9,832 nt of DNA from Clostridium sp. (GTDB taxonomy: Bacteria; Bacillota; Clostridia; Clostridiales; Clostridiaceae), in contig JAAZGI010000232.1 of NCBI GenBank assembly GCA_012511315.1, forward strand, positions 1 to 9,832. Direction: 5' to 3'. How positions within the stretch are numbered: position 1 is the stretch's first letter; each line of letters opens with the position of its first letter. The translations under genes were made by a program, and so were the position numbers. The notes beneath the pieces are model-generated. The model did no database searches, was not told the DNA's origin, and was given only the letters and a program-made list of their open reading frames with translations. Shown here piece after piece: positions 5,903 to 9,832 of the stretch.

Positions 5903-7498
5903 ATGTCCTCAAAAAAAGAGCTTTTACGATTGGAATCCATCGGTAAGGAGTTTGATGGCAATCGTGTTTTAAAAGATGTTAATTTCTCTTTAAATGAGGG
6001 GGAAATTCTGGGCCTAGTTGGAGAAAATGGGGCAGGAAAATCAACCTTGATGAAAATTCTCTTCGGCATGGAAGTTATTCATGAAACGGGAGGATATGAG
6101 GGAAACATCATCTATCAAGGCCAAAAGGTAGAATTCAAAACACCCTTAGAGGCATTAAATGCTGGTATTGGGATGGTTCATCAAGAGTTTTCACTGATTC
6201 CAGGGTTTTCCGCTACTGAAAATATTCAATTGAATATGGAGAAAACAAAAAAAAGTTTGATGTCCTCTTTAACGGGAAAAATGTTTGGAACCTTGGATTG
6301 GGAACGAATGGAAACGGAATCTCAAGCAGCGATTGATATGCTCGGTGTAAATATTAATGCAACAACCTTAATATCTGAAATGCCCGTTGGGCATAAGCAA
6401 TTTATTGAGATTGCTCGCGAAATTAATCGGCAGCATGTCAAGCTGTTAGTGCTAGATGAACCGACGGCAGTTTTAACAGAATCTGAAGCGATTTACCTTA
6501 AAACAGCCATGCGTAGACTGGCTGATTTAGGCATTGGTATTATTTTTATTTCTCATCGTTTAAATGAAATTATCAGTACTTGCGATAAAATTGTTGTTTT
6601 ACGGGACGGAATAGTAGTTCGTGAAACACCAGTTCAAGGAGTGAAAGTTCGTGATATCGCAGAGTGGATGGTGGGCCGAGGAATGGATGAGGCAGCTCGC
6701 CATGTAGTTCGTGAAAGCAATGAAGACGATATTATTCTTGAAATTAACCATTTGTGGGTGGATATGCCTGGAGAAACGGTTAAAGATATTAGTTTAAAAG
6801 TGCGACGAGGAGAAATTCTTGGTATTGGTGGTTTGGCAGGCCAAGGGAAAATAGGTCTTCCTAACGGAGTAATGGGATTATATCCAGCAGGTGGAGAAAT
6901 TATCTATAACGGGACTACATTAGATTTTCAAGAACCCAAAAACTCCCTCAACCAACGAATTGCCTTTGTATCCGAGGACCGACATGGTGTGGGCCTCCTA
7001 TTGGATGAATCCATTGAGTGGAATATTGGCTTTAATGCCATGCAAATTCAAGATAAATTTCTCAAGCGGTTAGGACCATTGAAATTGCGAGATGATCAGG
7101 CCCTAAATAAAATGGCTCAAAAATATATGGACCAGTTAGAAATTAAAGCAACTGGGCCCAGTCAACATGCGAGAAGCTTATCGGGGGGGAATCAACAAAA
7201 AGTTTGCCTAGCCAAGGCCTTTGCAACAGAGCCCGAATTGCTATTTGTTTCCGAACCAACTCGTGGTATAGACGTTGGCGCAAAGCGCTTAGTGCTTCAA
7301 TCCCTTGAACGATATAATGAGGAAAAAGGCACCACCATTGTTGTTGTTTCCTCGGAACTTGAAGAATTAAGGTCCATTGCGGATCGTATTGCCATTATAA
7401 CCGAAGGTAAAGTCATCGGTATTTTACCTCCGGATACGCCAGCCGCGGACTTTGGTCTGTTAATGTCTGGGGAAGAAATTACAGGAGGAGAGGCTTAA
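5903..7498 (+). CDS. ABC importer ATPase with two nucleotide-binding domains (sugar/nucleoside type)
   Basis: This 531-residue protein is a tandem ATPase like RbsA, MglA and the BmpA-linked nucleoside ATPases; it energises uptake from the cytoplasmic face of the membrane. Domain 1 (about 7-260) has an intact Walker A (GENGAGKST, 40-48), Q-loop Gln94, Walker B LLVLDEP (181-187) and switch His218, but a weak signature, MPVGHKQ. Domain 2 (about 277-525) is the reverse: its Walker A reads AGQGKIG, with Ile317 in place of Ser/Thr; its Walker B reads FVSEPTRGID, with Ser450 in place of Asp; yet its signature LSGGNQQK (426-433) is perfect. Degenerate second sites are usual in this family. The start ATG 5903 follows AGAGGTGAA by 3-4 nt. 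The stop overlaps the first permease start by one base (TAATG), so translation is probably coupled. Confidence 0.95.
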   Translation: MSSKKELLRLESIGKEFDGNRVLKDVNFSLNEGEILGLVGENGAGKSTLMKILFGMEVIHETGGYEGNIIYQGQKVEFKTPLEALNAGIGMVHQEFSLIPGFSATENIQLNMEKTKKSLMSSLTGKMFGTLDWERMETESQAAIDMLGVNINATTLISEMPVGHKQFIEIAREINRQHVKLLVLDEPTAVLTESEAIYLKTAMRRLADLGIGIIFISHRLNEIISTCDKIVVLRDGIVVRETPVQGVKVRDIAEWMVGRGMDEAARHVVRESNEDDIILEINHLWVDMPGETVKDISLKVRRGEILGIGGLAGQGKIGLPNGVMGLYPAGGEIIYNGTTLDFQEPKNSLNQRIAFVSEDRHGVGLLLDESIEWNIGFNAMQIQDKFLKRLGPLKLRDDQALNKMAQKYMDQLEIKATGPSQHARSLSGGNQQKVCLAKAFATEPELLFVSEPTRGIDVGAKRLVLQSLERYNEEKGTTIVVVSSELEELRSIADRIAIITEGKVIGILPPDTPAADFGLLMSGEEITGGEA

Positions 7499-8574
7499 TG
7501 GAGCGATTTAAAAAAATGGTTGATAACTTCGGGCTGCCAAACCTCATTATCACAGGATTCTTAGTGGTTTTATTTATTTTAACAGGACCGGCTGGAATTC
7601 GAGTGGACAAATCAATTACTGACATTATGTTCCGATTTGGAATTAATGCGATTATGGTTCTTTCCATGGTCCCGATGATTCAGGCCGGCTGTGGACTTAA
7701 CTTTGGTATACCCGTTGGTTTTATCGCTGGTATGTTAGGCTCTGTGGTTTCATTAGAATTTGGAGTTTCTGGTATGGCTGGAATGTTTTTAGCCATGTTC
7801 TTTGGAGCCGTCTTTGGATTAGTGTTTGGTTGGCTATATGGAGAGTTATTAAATCGCGTTAAAGGCGAAGAAATGGTTATTGCCACCTACATTGGCTATG
7901 TCATCATTTTCTTGTTTAATATCTTTTGGACCATCCTACCCTTTAAAAACCCTCGTTCAATACAAAGCTATGGGGGAACAGGATTACGTCAAACCATTTC
8001 ACTGGAAGGAGTTTGGGCAAAAGCCTTGGATCCAGGAACCGTAGTTGATCCTTTGGCTTTGCGACCAGACACCCTACCGGTTGTTACGATCAATAATTAT
8101 ATTCAAATTCCTTTAGGCATGATTATGTTATTTGCCTTTGTAGCTTTCTTGGTTTGGTTATTTTTCAAAACAAAAACAGGAACAGCAATTACAGCAGTAG
8201 GCTCAAATCCTGACTACGCAAGAGCTGCTGGTATTAATATCAACAAGATGAGGATTTTGTCCGTGATGCTTTCAACTGCGATTGCAGCAATTGGTCTCAT
8301 TACCTATCAGCAAAGCTTTGGTTTTATTGAAATGTATGGGGCGCCTTTAGGATTTGTATTCCCAACGGTTGCAGCTATTCTAATGGGTGGAGCATCTGTA
8401 AACAAAGCTAGTATTATAAATGTTATCATCGGAACCTTTTTGTTCCAAGCCTTAGTAACCATGACACCGACTGTCATTAATTCATTAATCAAAATTGACT
8501 TATCAGAAATCATCCGAGTGGTTGTAACTAACGGATTGATTGTATATGCCTTGACTAGACGGAGGAAAAAATGA
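7498..8574 (+). CDS. ABC importer permease, subunit 1 (BPD_transp_2 family)
   Basis: The 358-residue integral membrane protein belongs to the RbsC/MglC/nucleoside-permease family and forms half of the transport channel. About ten hydrophobic segments are visible (roughly 13-30, 45-62, 69-88, 92-116, 127-147, 203-223, 254-272, 283-298, 303-322 and 338-352), ending in the positive tail RRRKK. The cytoplasmic loop KGEEMVIATYIGY (122-134) is the family's ATPase-contact region. A hydrophilic stretch of about 55 residues (148-202) lies between the fifth and sixth segments and begins with ILPFKNPRSI. The start has AGGAGG (7483-7488) 9 nt upstream and overlaps the ATPase stop; its own stop overlaps the second permease start (ATGA). 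It is clearly paralogous to that neighbour: both have an NF.....G..AG pattern near residue 68, a G-I-N-x-x-x-x-R segment near 245 and GGASV near 298. Confidence 0.93.
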   Translation: MERFKKMVDNFGLPNLIITGFLVVLFILTGPAGIRVDKSITDIMFRFGINAIMVLSMVPMIQAGCGLNFGIPVGFIAGMLGSVVSLEFGVSGMAGMFLAMFFGAVFGLVFGWLYGELLNRVKGEEMVIATYIGYVIIFLFNIFWTILPFKNPRSIQSYGGTGLRQTISLEGVWAKALDPGTVVDPLALRPDTLPVVTINNYIQIPLGMIMLFAFVAFLVWLFFKTKTGTAITAVGSNPDYARAAGININKMRILSVMLSTAIAAIGLITYQQSFGFIEMYGAPLGFVFPTVAAILMGGASVNKASIINVIIGTFLFQALVTMTPTVINSLIKIDLSEIIRVVVTNGLIVYALTRRRKK

Positions 8575-9734
8575 TGAAAAATGATCGATTAAAAAAAGGG
8601 TTGATGAACGCCGCAGTTCCTGCCTTATTTATTATCATTAGTCTTCTAGCAGTCAAGCCTTCGGGACTACCGCCTAATTACATTGCAGAGCAAGTATTTA
8701 TTCGATTGTTTCGTAATTCCTTTCTAGTTCTTGCCTTATTATTGCCTATTATGGCAGGTATGGGAATTAACTTTGCCCTTACTTTAGGAGCGATGGCAGG
8801 ACAAATGGGTATTATCGCAGCTCAAGGGTTAGGCTTAGCCGGGCCTGGTGGATTATTTTTAGCGATAACTATTTCGATTCCAGTTGCTATTATTTTGGGT
8901 GTCTTTGCAGGACGAGTCTTAAACAAAGCTAAGGGCCGTGAAATGATTACCTCAATGATGCTAGCTTTCCTCATTAATGGGGTTTACCAGTTCATTATCC
9001 TTTATCTATTTGGTACCAAAATTTTGCCCTTCAATCAAAATCGAAGTATTATTTTATCCAAGGGATACGGGGTCCGAAACACCCTGGAATTAACTAGTTC
9101 TCAATCATTTGATAATTTGGGTGATAAAGTTTTAACCAAGCTCTTAGGTTCTCCCTTATATATAGGCGATTTTAAAATTCCTTTCTTTACCATCTTTTTA
9201 ATTCTTCTGCTCTGCCTACTGACCTGGTGGTTTGGAAGAACTAAATTAGGGCAAGATATGAGAGCCGTTGGGCAAGATATGGAAGTTGCAGCCAATTCAG
9301 GAATCAATGTAGATCGGACTAGAGTTTGGGCCATCGCAATTTCTACAGTTTTGGCCGGAATTGGACAGATTATCTATCTACAGAACCTTGGAACTATGAA
9401 CACCTATACTGGCCATGAATCCACAGCATTATATTCCGCCGCTTCCTTGCTAATAGGTGGTGCATCTGTTGCTTCCGCTGGCATATTTAATGCGATTTTA
9501 GGTACGGGTCTTTTCCATATGCTTTTTGTGGTGATGCCACCAGCAGCAACCAATGTAACAGGAAATGCTATGATTGGTGAGTATTCCCGAATGGTAATTT
9601 CTTATGGTATTGTTGCCTTAGCATTAGTTATGCATGCACGCAGGAAGCTTAAAGAAAGAGAGATGGATCGACAGGCTTTTCGTGGGGATGCAAAAGCCAA
9701 AGAAAAACTAAAACCAATTAATGACCTAAAATAG
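8571..9734 (+). CDS. ABC importer permease, subunit 2 (BPD_transp_2 family)
   Basis: This 387-residue protein is the second, non-identical permease and would pair with subunit 1, with one copy of the tandem ATPase. It has a similar series of hydrophobic segments (for example about 14-28, 50-66, 94-113, 126-148, 203-222, 252-271, 287-300, 303-323 and 341-354), the ATPase-contact loop KGREMITSMM (121-130) and the paralogous GGASV (297-301). An insertion (151-202) starting ILPFNQNRSI matches the one in subunit 1. The C terminus carries a charged tail of about 30 residues (356-387), longer than in subunit 1. Two adjacent ATG codons are possible. ATG 8571 lies 5 nt after GGAGG (8561-8565) and ATG 8574 lies 8 nt after it; the second has the more usual spacing, but the choice changes one residue only. 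Heteromeric permeases are typical of the nucleoside branch, whereas RbsC and MglC are homodimeric. Confidence 0.93.
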   Translation: MMKNDRLKKGLMNAAVPALFIIISLLAVKPSGLPPNYIAEQVFIRLFRNSFLVLALLLPIMAGMGINFALTLGAMAGQMGIIAAQGLGLAGPGGLFLAITISIPVAIILGVFAGRVLNKAKGREMITSMMLAFLINGVYQFIILYLFGTKILPFNQNRSIILSKGYGVRNTLELTSSQSFDNLGDKVLTKLLGSPLYIGDFKIPFFTIFLILLLCLLTWWFGRTKLGQDMRAVGQDMEVAANSGINVDRTRVWAIAISTVLAGIGQIIYLQNLGTMNTYTGHESTALYSAASLLIGGASVASAGIFNAILGTGLFHMLFVVMPPAATNVTGNAMIGEYSRMVISYGIVALALVMHARRKLKEREMDRQAFRGDAKAKEKLKPINDLK

Positions 9735-9755
9735 GTATATTTAATGACTATATAG

Positions 9756-9798
9756 AAAAGATTCGCTTACAAGAATTTTTGTGAGCGAATCTTTTTTT
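9756..9798 (+). terminator. Intrinsic terminator closing the ABC importer operon
   Basis: AAAAGATTCGCTTACAA (9756-9772) pairs with 9779-9795 around a 6-nt loop, with one T-G wobble, and the stem runs into seven Ts (9792-9798). It lies 21 nt after the last stop codon. This is the clearest terminator in the window and shows that the operon ends with the second permease. Confidence 0.93.
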
Positions 9799-9832
9799 AA
9801 GGTGCTTTATTGTAAAAAATGTTTTCTTAACA

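Overview
The window looks like chromosomal DNA of a low-GC Gram-positive bacterium, most likely an anaerobic member of the Clostridia or a relative. Four observations suggest this: AT-rich intergenic DNA, strong purine-rich ribosome binding sites (AGGAGG, AGGGGGG, GGAGG), a lipoprotein-type solute-binding protein, and a phosphofructokinase with the residues of the pyrophosphate-dependent class. This placement is inference, and I cannot name a species. Every supported gene is on the + strand. I see no tRNA, rRNA, CRISPR array, insertion sequence or phage gene.

Layout: (1) positions 1-815 hold the 3' part of a membrane-anchored transglutaminase-like protein of the TgpA type, cut by the window edge. 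(2) 816-1112 is a spacer with a long imperfect hairpin and a separate perfect 19-bp inverted repeat. (3) 1113-2398 is a two-gene unit with a 7-bp overlap: a Cof-type HAD phosphatase and the tRNA wobble 2'-O-methyltransferase TrmL. (4) 2608-3822 is a PPi-type 6-phosphofructokinase, preceded by a likely sigma-A promoter set among inverted repeats and followed by a terminator hairpin. (5) 3981-4437 is a long AT-rich leader with several inverted repeats, a candidate promoter and a hairpin just upstream of the next ribosome binding site. (6) 4438-9734 is a complete four-gene ABC importer operon: a lipoprotein resembling the DUF3798 family, a two-domain ATPase of the sugar/nucleoside type, and two different but homologous permeases. 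It closes with a textbook intrinsic terminator at 9756-9798.

The importer is the most interesting part. ATPase and permeases belong to the family that includes RbsA/RbsC, MglA/MglC and the BmpA-linked nucleoside systems. The binding protein does not resemble the usual ribose, galactose or BmpA proteins and instead looks like DUF3798, whose ligand I do not know. The ATPase has one intact and one degenerate ATP site, with the defects in complementary halves. Both permeases carry an insertion between membrane segments that shares an ILPF...RSI motif. A perfect 17-bp hairpin without a T-tract separates the binding-protein gene from the rest, which would suit unequal expression of receptor and transporter. 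The system therefore looks intact and self-contained, but its substrate is open.
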